Assembly (NCBI GenBank): GCA_000827265.1
Contig: KN834750.1
Coordinates: forward strand, 620,001-684,000
Source: Collybiopsis luxurians FD-317 M1
Taxonomy: Eukaryota; Basidiomycota; Agaricomycetes; Agaricales; Omphalotaceae
DNA: 64,000 bases
Direction: 5' to 3'
The position numbers and the translations under genes were made by a program. Below, in pieces: positions 1 through 12,330 of the stretch; the first letter of the stretch is position 1; each line of letters opens with the position of its first letter. Below the pieces are notes generated by a model. That model ran no database searches and was not told where the DNA came from. It worked only from the letters and a program-made list of their open reading frames with translations.

Positions 1-271
1 ACGCTGGAGGAGGGGGGTATCGCTGAGCAGGGACTCGTATATATTCATATTTACATCCGTGTTTGCTATGCAGGACTAAGCGTTATTTGCTGCCTCGAAC
101 ATTGTATTACTTTTCTATGCATCGCAATTCGCGTACTCACTAGGACGTCGCACGTGCACAGCCAATATTGAACAGCCTACGGCACGCCCAAGCCAAGTGG
201 ATACATATTTCAGCTGTTGTCTTCCTATTTCTTGTTTCCATTCCATTTTTTCTTTTCTCTCCCCTTTCACG

Positions 272-2674
272 ATGAGACCTTGGCTATCTACTCTATCCTG
301 TCTTCTTCCTTCATTACTTTTTCTCGACATATCTAATGCCGTAAGGATCGACGTAAACGGGCGGCGAAATGCCCCAGGATTATCCAGCTCCTTGAACGCT
401 AGAGGAATTGGAGCATCCTCTTTAAATAACTCGGCGGATATCAGTTACTTTACTGATATTACGCTCAACGGAACAACATTCTCAGTACTTATTGATACAG
501 GCAGTAGCGATTTATGGGTAGTGGGGTAAGGGATTAAAAATTCAATTATTTGGGCTAACAGCCCATGCGCATCGCCAACTCTCTAGGTCTGTTTCTGGAG
601 CGACGAAGACTGGCTTTTCTGCGGGAGTATCTTACGCAGTAGGTTCTGTAGAAGGTATTTGATTATAATAGGTATCGCGCATCTCTCGTTTATTGACAGG
701 TCCCAAAAGGTCCTATTGAGCTCGCCAATCTGGATTTTGGAGGTTATACTGTCACGGACCAAGCATTCAGTACGCCAGAACTTATACCAACTACTAAGGG
801 GACATTCTAATCCTCATCTTCAGTTGCCGCCAGTGCCTCTGATAGCAATCCATCTGGACAAGGCTTGATTGGTAGCTTCTCCATTCAGACGCCATGTGTA
901 TTCTGTATTCTGAAATTTCTTAAGGTCTCGGGCCCAACAGTGGGTCAAACATCTATTCCACGATAAAAAGCAATACAGGAGCCTCGGTGTGCGATCGGAT
1001 ATTCCTCCAGAACACCTGTACGCAGCGCATTTCAACTCATGTAAAGAATCGCATGTTGATCCCCTCTCTGTTCAGCTACACCAAACTTCATTACGGTCAA
1101 TCTTGGCCGTCTTGATGGTAGGTATCTATCCCGAATGGTATTCAGAACACAGTCCATTCATTCATATTGCTTCCTTCATCTGACTATTCTCATTCATAGA
1201 TCCTAGCCAGAGCTTCCCGGGAAATATCACCATGTAAGATGTTATGAACGTATGTGACTCGCGGGACCTTTTAAGCACATACTTGTAGTGGCGAAATTCT
1301 AGACGGACTCGACAGCGTCACTTCAAACCCAAAATTGAGTGTCACAACTGTCAGTATACACGACGCCGGAGACCAGCATTTTCAAGTGCTGCTAGACAGT
1401 GACGGTATTATCGGTCCAGACAACCAATCTATCTCCTACACCACCGAAGTGGACAGCACGTCGAATTCAAAACAAGCAACCGCCGTATTTGACACTGGGT
1501 TTTCACTTAGTCAAGTGCCAAAGTAGGCGCTCTTAGGCTCAATACAAATTGTACCCTGACTTCCATCATCACAGCTCTGTGGCGAACGCGTTCTACAGTA
1601 GATTCTCCGGCGCGGAGTTTGTAAACGTCTCTAATGTTGGCGCCGTTTGGATTGTTCCCTGCGATCTGGAAGTCAATTTAACGTTCAAGATGGGAGGCAC
1701 GCGGTATCCTGTTCATCCTCTAGATGCTACCCTGTAGGTCAAAGTTATTTCTTTTGCAAGTACTTATTCATCTATCTCAGGGAACCCTCTATCCTCGGCC
1801 TCGATAACGTCCAGAACTCCGAGGGAAAAGATTCTTGCATTGGACTAGTAAGTTTTTCCAAATTTCATCTGCTTTTCTTAACCAATCCAACTATTCTTTT
1901 CACAGTTCCAACCTGTATCTTTCGATACGGGGTCGGACCCCACATATGATTTCATTCTTGGAATGTCTTTCCGTAAGTTTTGTACACCGCGGGCGCGCAT
2001 CCTAAAATTTATTCAACTTTCAGTTCGAAATGTTTACGCCCTCTTCAACTACGGCGATTTCGTGAACGATAACAACGGTACGACAAGAAATGATCCATAC
2101 ATACAGCTACTCTCAACAACTGATCCATCCGATGGTACGCACCATCCCCTCTCCCGCATCCCTCTCATCTAAGTAGTCTTCGTTAGCGCACAAGGACTTT
2201 GTCACTCAGCGACTGAACGGTGTAGATTCCACAGGAAGTCAAACCCTTGGAGCTCCTACTAGTGGTACCCCTTCCAGCTCCAAATCCTCTTCGAATCACA
2301 AAACCTTGTACTTCGGGCTCGCTATCGCTGCTGGAGTTTTAGCTATTATCTTTTTCCTTGCAGCATTCTGCATACGTCGGAACAAATCTCGACCAGTGGC
2401 AGCATGGGTTCCTGGCCGGTCTGGAGGAGCGTACGCCCAACTGTCAAACATCAATGGACCGAGAGATGGCCATCTTGCTTCAACGGCTGTCCCGCCATAC
2501 ACTCAGTATGATCAACGATACGACCATAACGGAGAGTGGGGTCAAACGCTATACGATCCTGCCGCACCGAATGGTACTCACTCCTACCCCCTTTCTCAGT
2601 ATCCCTCACAGCCAGCACCGTACAACGCGGCTCAGCAAAACTATAGATATTCAAATCCTTTCGAACCTCGCTAG
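272..2674 (+). CDS. Membrane-anchored pepsin-type aspartic protease (family A1)
   Basis: Secretory aspartic endopeptidase tethered to a membrane, resembling yapsin/CtsD-like fungal enzymes. The start MRPWLST opens a hydrophobic signal peptide ending near SNA. The first catalytic motif, IDTGSSDLWVVG, ends exon 1 at 525, where a GTAAG donor follows; exon 2 starts at 587. The second motif, VFDTGFS, lies near 1485-1500. Near the C-terminus a stretch of about 22 hydrophobic residues (around 2305-2370) is followed by RRNKSRP and a Gly/Pro/Tyr-rich tail, so the protease domain should face the lumen or cell surface and the tail the cytosol. At least seven short introns interrupt it. Both catalytic Asp residues are present. 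The function is clear by family; the substrate is unknown. Confidence 0.9.
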
Positions 2675-3212
2675 ATTCGAAGCGTTTCTATATCATTGAC
2701 TATCTTGTCGGCTTTGGCTACGTAGAAGCGGACCTTCACATTCATTTAGCTACGCTCGTCGTCGTGGACTACGTCTGTAACTTTCTATTACATTCACTAT
2801 TTAATTCAACGCGTGTCCTACCGTAGTTGGGAAGTCGGTCCTGCTCCGCTTCCGTTACGTACGCCGACCCTAATGGCCACCTGGGTCACCTTCGCGAATG
2901 TGTCTGGTCGAAGCTGAGCAGCTAGCCGCATCTAACCAGAGGAAGTTAGAAAGATATTCCAAGTTCTTTCGAACTGAGGGATGGCTGAAGCATTAGAGAA
3001 ATACAGGAGTTTACGAGTAAGGTCAAGTACTGAATCTAGGGATAATTTATAATTCCGCCAGTGGTTATTCTGAAGGACCGTCTTTAACCCAGAGCGCAGT
3101 AGCGGGTATGGTCCGATACAATTTTTTCTGGCCTTTTCAAGGCCCTGATAAATGCCGGGAGAGGAGGCGGAAAAATCTGCCATATTCATTGCTCGACTCT
3201 CCCTGTACCCAA
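2675..3212. other. Intergenic region
   Basis: This 538-base stretch separates the protease stop from the aminotransferase start, both on +. It should hold the 3' UTR of the first and the promoter of the second. An open frame of 85 codons on the minus strand (2932-3189) shows no recognisable domain. I see no RNA gene or repeat. Confidence 0.5.
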
Positions 3213-4837
3213 ATGACTAAACTCACGTCCGCGTACGAGCAAGGTGCTCTCAAAACAGAAGACCACACCAGGACACGCAATGGACTTTCCGATGAACTCT
3301 ACCAAAAAATGCTCTCCAAGCTATCAAAATCGCGCAAGCCCGCACCCAGTAAGCAAAATTCCATCCGAAATCGAGCATCCGAAGCATTCACATATTATTC
3401 TATTCGCTCATAGTCCGTCATCTATTTCCTTACGAATCTAAACCTGGCATGATATCAATGCTTGCTGGAAAACCCAACCCGGACGTCTTTCCATTCGCCT
3501 CTTTAACGATGAAAGTTCGTTCCCCAAATTCAAAAATAGACAGTACATTGACGGATCTGTGCTTGGATGGTGAAGAGCTCGCAGTTGCGCTTCAATATGG
3601 AGCTACTGCAGGTACTGCAGAACTCGTGCAGTGGTTAACAAGTTTAACGTGTCATTTGCACTCTTGTCAGTCAGACGAGAGGTGGCGAGTTACGGTCGGT
3701 GCTGGGAGTCAAGACTTGTTATACAAAGGGTTCAATGCCCTTGTTGACTCAGGAGATTCGATCTTCATAGAAAGTCCCTGCTATCCGTTTGTATTTCACC
3801 AGCTTCAGACTTTTTTCGCTGTTCTGACTTGTTCATCTGCTTTTCCTATGAAGTGGCGTGCTTCCTATCGTGCAAGCGTTAGGATGTAACATTATAGAAG
3901 TTCCATCAGATGCCGACGGTATGGATCCTACGGCTATCGCTTCGATATTGGAAAAATGGCCAGAGGACAAGCCGTACCCCAAACTACTTTACACTGTACC
4001 GGTGAGTTTCCCTAAAACCCGGAAGAAGACATGTTCCCAAATCTACTGGCAGTTTGGATCCAATCCATCGGGGTCTACGACAACACTTTCTCGCAGATCC
4101 GAAGTCTTGAGTCTCGCCCGCCAATACGATTTCATTATTTTCGAAGACGATCCATATTTTCATCTCTACTATGGCTCTTTTCCTCGACCCCCGTCGTATT
4201 TTGCACTTGAACACAAAACTGGAACTGAAGTCGGACGAGTGCTGCGATTTGACAGCTTCAGTAAAATCATGGCGGGCGGCCTTCGCTTGGGTTGGGCTAC
4301 GGGACCTAGGCCGCTGATTAACGCTATAGATCTCCACGTATGTTCACTCTGACCTGTTAAGACGGCGACGACACTTCATGACCTATTCAACAGAGTAGCG
4401 CCTCCAATCTACAAGCATCCGGGTTATCTCAAATGATCGTGCTGAAATTACTGAAGCACTGGGGTATTCAAGGATTTCTTTCTCATACAGCAACGTGTGC
4501 GCAATTCTATCGTGACAAACGAAACTTGATGGAAGAATACCTCAAAAAACATTTAACAGGTCTCGCGGATTGGTCTCCACCCAATGCTTCCATGTTTTAT
4601 TGGATCAAGCTGCGATTACCTCCGTCGACGAAGATTGAAAACATTCAGGGAGATGAAGGTGATTCAGTTCTGTTTCTTACGGAAAAAGCAGTCGGTGGCG
4701 GAATCCTTGTTTTACCCGGAGCGTGTGCCTACGCAGACGGGAGGCGTAGTTGCCACATCCGTGTTTCTTTCAGTATGCTAGATGAATCGGAGATGGACGA
4801 AGGATTGAGGCGACTTGCGTCTCTACTTAGATATTAA
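3213..4837 (+). CDS. PLP-dependent aminotransferase, aromatic/2-aminoadipate (Aro8-like) type
   Basis: Fold-type I aminotransferase of the kynurenine/alpha-aminoadipate/aromatic group, transferring amino groups to a 2-oxo acid in cytosolic amino-acid metabolism. Exon 1 (3213-3348) joins exon 2 at 3414 to give the family signature IRHLFPYESKPGMISMLAGK followed by PNPDVFPF. Later come GAGSQDLLYKGF, the FEDDPY motif and RFDSFSKIMAGGLRLGW, whose Lys is the expected Schiff-base residue. The C-terminal half carries WSPPNASMFYWIKL. About five introns of 50-65 nt are present and the stop TAA is at 4837. Family placement is firm; the preferred amino acid cannot be read from the sequence. Confidence 0.9.
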
Positions 4838-4975
4838 ATCTCCAACATAAAATGTGAACTTGAAATTTATTGTTGAACTTTATAGTCATTGCTTCGCGAT
4901 ATCCGAATTGTCGCGACGCGTCGATCATCACGTGGTATCAGACACGAAGCTGCCTAGATCTTGGCCTAATACCTC

Positions 4976-6880
4976 ATGGCTCCGAGCGTCCTCTACCACT
5001 GCCCATGTCTGTCCTCATCCTCAACACCTCCGCCTCCTCACCTTCCATCATCTTCATATAGCTTTCATCCACTTCATACTCTCTTTTTCTGCGAAGAATG
5101 CGACGCCGTGCGATGCAATCGTTGCGTTTCTGTCGAAGTCAGTGGATATTACTGCCCGAATTGTTTATTCGAAGTCCCTAGTGCAAGTGTTCGGGCTGAA
5201 AAGAATAGGTACATCCATTCAATGATCGCTTTTCTTGCTCATTCACCCACTTGTACTTCAGATGTGCCCGAAATTGCTTTATGTGTCCAAATTGCCGGAA
5301 TACCTTGTCAGTCGTTCCTTCTGACCCTCCAGATCTGGACGATGGAAGGCTATCAGCTCCTATAAGTACCGTTGGCGAACCACCATTCTTCCTTTACTGT
5401 AATCATTGCAGGTGGGATTCTTCGGAAGTTGGCATTACTTTCGAGAAACCGACTGGTCTTGCGGGTGAGTCGTCTTTTTGTTATTCTTTATCTCGTTTTA
5501 CAAAACAATTTTTTAGCTCAGCTGCAAAAACTTGAAGATTCTGCTCCAGACTCCCTCGAATTTGACCGGTTAAAAGGACATTTCGAACCTATCATACGTG
5601 CATCATCGCTTTCCTCTTCCTCTTCTGCTGTTCCTGCTATCTCCCACTCACATCATCACTCGAATCCTATCACAGCTGCTGCTTCTGCCGCTCTTGCGCG
5701 CGATATTCCAGGTGTCGGCAAATTCACACCTCATGCACGTTCTGGACGACCCAGCGGGAAGGACAGGTCGGCGAACAAGGATGAGATACCCGAATACAAA
5801 AGCAGAGTAAATATCGCTCATGCGAGTACTTACGGTTCGGGTGGTGGGGATGTAGACGTTGACTTCATGCGAAGATTAGAGACTGTTTCAGAAGTAGCGA
5901 GTCTCGAGCAGCGGTGGACATACAGTTGGTCCACGTCTTTAGAGACCAGGTGTGTTCTACTACCTATTGGCACGAGCAATTCAAATATAACCATATCACA
6001 CAACATAGAGATCTTAAACCGCTTCGAATACCTCTCCACTCAAAGCAATCTAAACGTTGTCCTGCTTGTACTCATATCCTAATCAAACCCGAGCAGAAGG
6101 CGCAATCCGTTCGATACAAGATCAAGCTTGTTGCAGCAAACTATCTCCCCGCAATAACCGTTGCTCTTCCTCACCAAATAGAGATGCTTGGCCATATTAG
6201 TGCGGAAGCCGCGAAACGCTCTACCAAACCGCCAGTAGATGATGACCGGGAGAGAGGTGGTCTACAAGCTGGGAAAACTTATCCTTTTCATATGGCGTTG
6301 ACCAACCCATTATACGACCCGATCCAAGTTCGTTTGTCAGTGCAAAGAATGCATGTCGCTGTTGCCCCACCCGGAGAGACAGGTGCCAGCGAAAAGGCGC
6401 GACGTCCCCCATTTGCTATCTCTATACCTACCACTCCTTTTTCCATTGCACCTTTTGCTGAAGCGTGGGAATACGAAGACGACGAGGACATGTTTGGACT
6501 CGATGACGAAGAGCTCGAAGCTCGATTATCTGGTCGAGAAAAAGACACGAGGACCAAATCAAAGACGGTTGGTGTGCTGGAGAAGAAAGCCAACGTTACT
6601 GTCGTGGGCGGGGAAGTAGCTTTAGGAAAGGAGGCTCGAGGTGATGTTAAGGTTGGTTTTGTTTCGTGTTTTTCGATTCTTGACTCATCTATTGTTACAG
6701 TTCAATATGCTGGTGGCATATACCTATCGATCCGATGAGCCAGCACCGTCGGAGAGCCATGACGTCTCTCCCTCGAAGAAAGCGGCTCTCGAGACCAAGA
6801 CTTTTGCTTTCTACACTGTTGTGGATCTGGGTGCAATAATACCGAAGGATGAACCGCGGGTAGACTCTGATGACGCGTAG
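4976..6880 (+). CDS. DCTN4: Dynactin subunit 4 (p62)
   Basis: Subunit of the dynactin complex that links dynein to cargo along microtubules. The N-terminus MAPSVLYHCPC and the zinc-binding region are diagnostic: FCEECDAVRCNRC, GYYCPNCLFEVPS, then CARNCFMCPNC formed by joining exon 1 (4976-5208) to the exon starting at 5262, and YCNHCRWDS. Further on are RWTYSWSTSLETR and, after an intron, DLKPLRIPLHSKQSKRCPAC. The tail ends in a DLGAIIPKDEP stretch before the stop TAG at 6880. A Ser-rich linker lies around 5600-5700. The length and Cys spacing fit p62 proteins of other basidiomycetes. No oddities were seen. Confidence 0.93.
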
Positions 6881-7121
6881 CGTTTACGGGCTGTTGTCCC
6901 TACGCAGTCGTGTTGATGTATCGTATCAGTTTTAAGTACACTGCATTGGTCCGATAAAAAAAGAAATTAATTCGCACACTTGTTGTCTCGACGATAGCTG
7001 ATGGCGGGGCTGCGATTTTGTCAGCGTCCAACTCTCAGCATACCGTCCAACGTTTGCAGGCTTCTTGCCTGGTGCAAGTCTTTTCTTCTTTCTTTTTCCT
7101 TTTGGTAGCCGGATTACGGAC

Positions 7122-8287
7122 ATGGCATCGACGCAGGCAAGTTCCTCGTCGGCTGCCTCTTCTTCTGGTTCCAGTTTACCCGAAGAATCGCGGCCTCAGG
7201 CAGGTCCTCTGCCTTTAAAGAGAGGCGAGATTGGATATACGGAAGATTCAGTCATAGTGGAAGCGGCGGAAGGAGTCGTAAATTCATCGTCGCCTCTTCC
7301 TGGGCGTCATCCGGCCGATCGCGATGCTTCTCCCCCTTCTTCTTCTTCAGCTCCGGCAAATACTTCCCCTCCAACTGCAGTAGCGCATACAGCAACGTCT
7401 ACAGCAACGTCAACCTCCGACGATTCCTCTTCCACAACTTCGCTGAAAAAGCGAAAGCGCATTCTTTCCTTTTTGAAACGCAAGAAGTTGGGTGGCATCC
7501 AGTTCGGAACCCTACTCCTCTTTTCATTTCAATTGACTCTCATTTTGGGCACCATCGCTGCTTGGGCCGTAGCAGGCGTATTCCTGACTGGAAAAACGAA
7601 TCAAGGAAGTAACGACTCGAATACGGGTTCTAATTCGGATTCCAATTCATCCACGTCTAGTTCGTCCTCAACTATTTTTGTTCACGTTGTCTTTGCCGTA
7701 GGCTTTCTAAGGTCTGTTGACCTGCCTTTTGTCAGTCGATAACTCATTGAACCGTGCATCGATTGGTTACAGTCAGTGCCTCTTTCTTGAAAGAAGGATA
7801 TATGTCATGAGGGCCCAAAGATACATGTTCCTACATCCTGGGGAAATCTTACCGACTTCCCGACATGGACGAGCTTTTGACGCTACCGTTGCGTTTTCCC
7901 CTTGGAATCGACCTCCATTACCCACCTACGCTGCGGCTCTTGCTCAAAGTGGCGTTGGCACTGGAGACGTCGAAGATAATCTCATTGCGGTTAACCCACC
8001 TCCTGCTTATGGGTAAAATTTCAACAATCGCTTCTCTTTTGCTCTTCTGACCGCGCTATACTTCTAGTAACACTCGTGGCAGTACTCTCCTGCTGTCCGG
8101 TTTCCTCGATGCCCGTTTACGAGCTGAGCGACCTGTTTCTGTTCGCACAGAAATAAGCCAACAAGACAGACCTCTGAGTTATGTCAGTAATGACTTGGAG
8201 TGGGAAGTCATCCAGAATGCAGATCGCGCCAGACGTTTGGAAGAAACACTAGGGAACCTTGAGCGAACCCCGACAAGACAGTCGTGA
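7122..8287 (+). CDS. Conserved basidiomycete membrane protein with PY motif
   Basis: Not assignable to a named family. The N-terminal 110 residues are Ser/Thr/Pro-rich and low complexity, followed by a Lys/Arg cluster (LKKRKRILSFLKRKK). A transmembrane segment spans about residues 127-157 and a second hydrophobic stretch (IFVHVVFAVGFL) ends exon 1. The following exons encode RRIYVMRAQRYMFLHPGE, a LPTY element, PPPAYGNTRGSTLLLSG and an acidic/basic tail ending TPTRQS. PPAY is a PPxY motif that Rsp5/Nedd4-type ligases bind in known cases; the ligase link here is inference. The start ATG at 7122 was preferred to an in-frame one at 7065 whose extension is Phe-rich. The following gene is an alpha-arrestin-like protein, itself PY-bearing. 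Confidence 0.75.
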
Positions 8288-8901
8288 TATGCTCTCCGAT
8301 TTTCCATTCTCTCAAGACTAAATTTCCGCGTAGCTCCGCTAACTTTGATGAGGTGCCAATGTCATGGTTGAGTACCTGTGCAGTTTTTTTTTTACCCTGA
8401 TTTATGACTTGATACCTCGAAATCGTGAGTCTGTACATTCTGTCGTAACGGACCAGTACTCTTTGCTTGCTTATTGACTGTAGCTACCTCCTTCCTTGTG
8501 CTTTTAAAATTATTTCATATATTTCATCTCTTCTTAAGTACTGGCCTGTGAACAAGGATCGAAGAAAACAAGTGTAAGCGCAGGTAAAGCGGCAATGCAC
8601 AGCTGTGTTTTACTTTTCTGGTTTGACCGTCTACTTCGGATTGCCACTTTGGGTTGCGAACACTTCGCACATTCAATTCATATTTTCGTTTCGAGTCATT
8701 ATTTCTTTCGAAACCTGTTCCATAACCAACATAGGTCGGTGCCGATCACAAACTGAGTCAATTCTCGTCAAGCTGTTGCTGATTTCAATGTTCAGAACTG
8801 CAGCAAACCTGTTGCGGAATATAAAAGGTTGGCTTCGCAGTATGAAAGGGTCAATTTCCCGATCCCCGCACCCTCAAGAGCGCTTGTAAAACTTTCGTTG
8901 C
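8288..8901. other. Intergenic region
   Basis: This 614-base gap holds the 3' region of the membrane-protein gene, a short poly-T run near 8385, and the arrestin A promoter. An open frame of 94 codons (8605-8889, +) has no recognisable domain, and a good TATA box lies inside it, so I treat it as non-coding. Confidence 0.5.
8820..8826 (+). promoter_or_regulatory. TATA box of arrestin-like gene A
   Basis: TATAAAA stands 76 bases before the ATG at 8902, a normal distance for a fungal core promoter with a short 5' leader. Confidence 0.55.
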
Positions 8902-10351
8902 ATGATCGCTGCAGACATCGAAATTCTTCCACTCACCGCAAAGCAGCTTCCGTCTTACGAATCTGTAAACTCGCCGCCCCCTACCTACTCTTCTGATCCT
9001 ATATGTGGCGAACAATCCATTCAATTAACACCCAGAGCCAGGTCTCGTCCCACAGGGACTTTTGCTCATAAGGCTGGCAGCGCGACAGTGGTGTTCATGG
9101 ATCAAGTCGAAGGGGCGACGGCGCCAGAATACGGAAGACAAGGCATAGTGAACGGGATTATCAGTCTTCGTTCACGCGAAGCTGTGAGCGAAGTTAAAGT
9201 CAAGGTGAGGCAGATTCCAATGACGAGGTTCTAACAAAAATGCTAACTCCAAAATTTTGATATTAGTTACACGGGCATATGGACCTGGTTCTTTGTGGGA
9301 ATAACTCCCAAAGCACCAAGCTGGTAGACTACGCTTATACCGTCTGGGAGCACCAGCCGGATATGGGAGGCGCAGCTGCTGCATGCCCTTCCGAGCTTCC
9401 TTTTACATGCATATTTCCTCCGACTTTCAAGGATCGTATAGGACGTGAAACACCGCTTCCTCCATCAATGAACGCTACATATCCAGGCTCGACGGGACTA
9501 ATAGCTAGTTGTGTGTATACGTTGACGATCAAGGTCGTAAAAGGTCGGAGTCGAAATTTTTTCATGCAATCCAAAAAGTCGGTAATATTCCTGCGATTGA
9601 ATATTGCATTTGTCTAATATTTTTGCTCCAAAGGATAACGATTCCGCTGCATTATCATCCTAGGTCCAGAGGACCACCGTCATATTTGGGTCCCCATCCA
9701 GACTTATTCTCTGACGTAAAAATTTCTCCTGAAGGATGGTATCAAACTATGGCGACAATACGATCTCGAAGGCCTACTGTCACGTCTCCTGCACAGTGCC
9801 ACGTAAGTTCGATGTCTTTTTTGTAAATGATATTCTTCTTATTCTTTGATCATCCGGCTGTTCAGTTATTCATACCTTCCGTCAAGGTCTTCGCTCTCTC
9901 CGAAACCATACCCTTCCATGTCCAATTAACAGGCGAGCTATCGTCCTTGCGACAGCTTGTCTATGCCAAACCGTCAAGATTCGAGTCTTCAGCAAAGTTT
10001 GCCCCTAAAATTCGGGTATATCTTCTCCGACAAATAACGGTGGACGTCTGTGGTCAGAAAGGATGGAAAAACATCACACTCGCAGAGGGAGCACTGACTC
10101 CCAGACCGCCGCCTATCGCCACATCTTCCGGTGGGGTGGAGGAAAGTCTGGACTGGGAGGGCACAATCCATTGCGACGAGAGCCTAAGCCTTGGTGTTTC
10201 TGGCTTCATCACTGGGGATCTGATGATTAAGGACTTCATCGTTCTGTCCATCTCACCTCCAGATCCAATGAAGTCGGATTTACTCTCTGTCCAGGTTCCT
10301 GTCACGATCAAACTGGTAACGGACAGGGCCGAAGTTCAGAGAGACGACTAG
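8902..10351 (+). CDS. Alpha-arrestin-like protein A
   Basis: Arrestin-fold adaptor of the type that brings ubiquitin ligase to membrane cargo. The N-terminus carries LPSY (residues 16-19) and PPTY (residues 26-29), the latter a PPxY motif for Rsp5-like WW domains. The body aligns with the paralog at 37171-38873: RPTGTFAHK versus RPSGTFVKQ, then APEYGRQGIVNGIISL versus the matching stretch of B. Later come LPFTCIFPPTF, LPPSMNATYPG, YTLTIKV and, near the end, LRQITVDVCGQK versus MRQVTVDVRCEK. At least four introns are present; exon 1 runs 8902-9204. The role is inferred from family; the cargo is unknown. Confidence 0.8.
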
Positions 10352-10599
10352 TAGAACTATCATCGAAAACAGGATACCCCGGAAAATCAACGACATTATA
10401 CCACAGTATTTCAACTTATAATAATAATAATCATCACGATGCGAGTAGACAAAAGTAATCTTTATGTACACTAATTCTTTCTTATGTATTGTATTAATGA
10501 TTTCGTTAGGCAGTGGTGAATCATGATGTTGAACCAATTGATACAGGTACCACTAAAACGTAACAGCCTCTACGCGAATATCTTCTCAAATCACCCTAA

Positions 10600-11944
10600 T
10601 CATGTTTTATGCAGAAACCCATCCAACCAAATTACGATTTTATCAAATTCTTCTTTATGTACATCTTCCGCTGTTGGCTCGTAATCGAACGAATGCTCTG
10701 ATCCTTCTGCAATTGTTATCACAGACTGGACCCCGGCCTTAGTAAGAAGATCATGCAAGTGGCGAGTTTCCTGTACAGGCACTGCACTATCCATGGAACC
10801 ATGAAAAAAATATACAGGTGGCCAGGACGCATATTCGACTGAAGAGCAAAGACTCGGGAATAGATGACGATGTTTTCCGGGGATGATATAGGCTAAAGAA
10901 TCTTGGCTAGCTTCGGGTTTGGAGGAGTTGGAAGGGACTGAGTCAGGATCCTTTGCCTGAATCCGTAAGGTCGCACTGAGGCTTGGTTGATGTTCGCCAG
11001 TGTAGTAGTCTAAGAATTCTCCCAGCTGGAGATATAATCTGCTCAAGAACATACGCCGATTGGATGGGAAGCCCGGGGGACCACTATTGGTCAATGATCC
11101 TGGTTTTCCAATAGTATCAGCAGGGGCATTGGGAGGAAAATATGTGTTGGGTGAGTCTGCTACTGCTGTAGAGTCTTCCGACACACATGCAGGGTAGAGG
11201 AATTCGGAGAATAAACTGGGATCCAGCATTTCTCGACCTCTGAGAAAGATCGTATGTTTGAGTGTGTAGTAGAGGGGAATGAGAAAATTCCCTCCCATCC
11301 CGTACATGGAAAGAATAGCTTTCGGTTTTGGCTTAGCGTGCATTGCAGCAAGATAGGCACAAAGCCCCCCCGCACTTGAACCACCAGCCACTATTCGATC
11401 AGGATCAATATGTAACGAAATTGACTTCGCGCTGGCTGGGTTGGATTCGGGAGTTCCAGATTCTTCAGTGATTATATCTAAGCTGAGCTTAGAAATGAAC
11501 CGAAAGGCATGCTGGATATCTTCCAGAATGTCGTGACCGGTTGTGGAACCCGACGGCATGAGGCGATAGTCGGGAGAAATGAAAACGTGGCCCGCGTCAG
11601 TAATTCTCTCTAGCAATACCATATAAGTATCAGGATGCTCTTCCGTGCCCCGATTCAGAGCAGTGCTTACGTTGCAACCACTTTGGAAACCAGCTCTTCC
11701 GGTTGCCAACAGTCAATCCTCCACCATGAAAGTATACTAAACAACCAAGAGTTAGGTCATCGTTTGTCAGCTTTTGGCGAATCACGGAAGAGGAAAAGTA
11801 GATATCGAGTAGCATCGATACGTTTGAGCCAGTAGGAAGGTGCAGCATCTTGTACGTGACCGTTTTGCATTCTACTTGCGGTGTGGTGATCATAATGGTT
11901 GATGAGCAAGAAACTGGAAAATCAAATGCCATAGAAAGTGGCAC
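10600..11944 (-). CDS. Alpha/beta-hydrolase, hormone-sensitive-lipase-like esterase
   Basis: Serine esterase/lipase of the alpha/beta-hydrolase 3 type. It shows the oxyanion motif VYFHGGGLTVGN, the nucleophile motif AGGSSAGG, an Asp in HGSMDSAVPVQET and a His in EGSEHSFDYE, so the catalytic triad looks complete. An apparent frame break is resolved by a 61-nt intron (11610-11670), which joins SWFPKWLQ to QRITDAGHVFISPDYRL as in relatives. There is no signal peptide. The start at 11944 is the longest choice. A TATA-like element at 11950-11955 sits too close to it, so the internal Met at 11893, just before the conserved start of homology, may be the true one. It is divergent from the GDSL gene. 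Confidence 0.85.
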
Positions 11945-11949
11945 ACATG

Positions 11950-11955
11950 TATATA
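11950..11955 (-). promoter_or_regulatory. TATA-like element for the hydrolase
   Basis: TATATA lies 6-11 bases upstream of the first possible ATG (11944) and about 57 bases upstream of the Met at 11893. The latter spacing is more usual, which argues for the downstream start. Confidence 0.35.
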
Positions 11956-12281
11956 CTCGATGAGGGATATTGACACGGTCTTGCTTCCCAAGAGCTCATA
12001 AAAATACATTGCGGACCGTCAAGAAGCAGGTGATGCCCTCGACTCGAGACAAACGGGTAGAAATCAATTGCCTACGTTTTACGAGCACACAGAAACCTCA
12101 ACTCGGGATTTTCTCGGACCTGGGGGGTATTTTCAAGACGGGCCTTGTAAGTTGCAACTCCTTTCTTCTTTCCATCGTCAGGAACGAAGAGTAACATGGA
12201 GTGGGGGGTCACAAGATATTCTCGAACTTTTCTGTCGAATTTGCAGGGCAAATGTACCGAATTATTACCCTATCCACCAGG

Positions 12282-12289
12282 TATATAAT
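12282..12289 (+). promoter_or_regulatory. TATA box of the GDSL esterase gene
   Basis: TATATAAT begins 49 bases before the ATG at 12331, suggesting a very short 5' leader. Confidence 0.55.
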
Positions 12290-12330
12290 GAAGGGTGCGA
12301 CCAGTCGAAGAGAAATTCCTTGAAACCTTC

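Larger units (their letters stand above)
11945..12330. other. Divergent promoter region
   Basis: 386 bases lie between the hydrolase (-) and the GDSL esterase (+). TATA-like elements are present at both ends (11950-11955 for the minus gene, 12282-12289 for the plus gene). No gene is seen inside. Confidence 0.5.

Noticed and set aside
2932..3189. Minus-strand open frame of 85 codons upstream of the aminotransferase
   Set aside because: No domain, signal or family feature; it sits in a likely promoter.
8605..8889. Plus-strand open frame of 94 codons before arrestin-like gene A
   Set aside because: No recognisable domain, and a TATA box for the next gene lies within it.
11610..11670. Apparent frameshift in the alpha/beta-hydrolase between SWFPKWLQ and the rest
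   Set aside because: A 61-nt intron with GTAAG donor and a CTAG acceptor restores the frame and the family sequence QRITDAGHVFIS.
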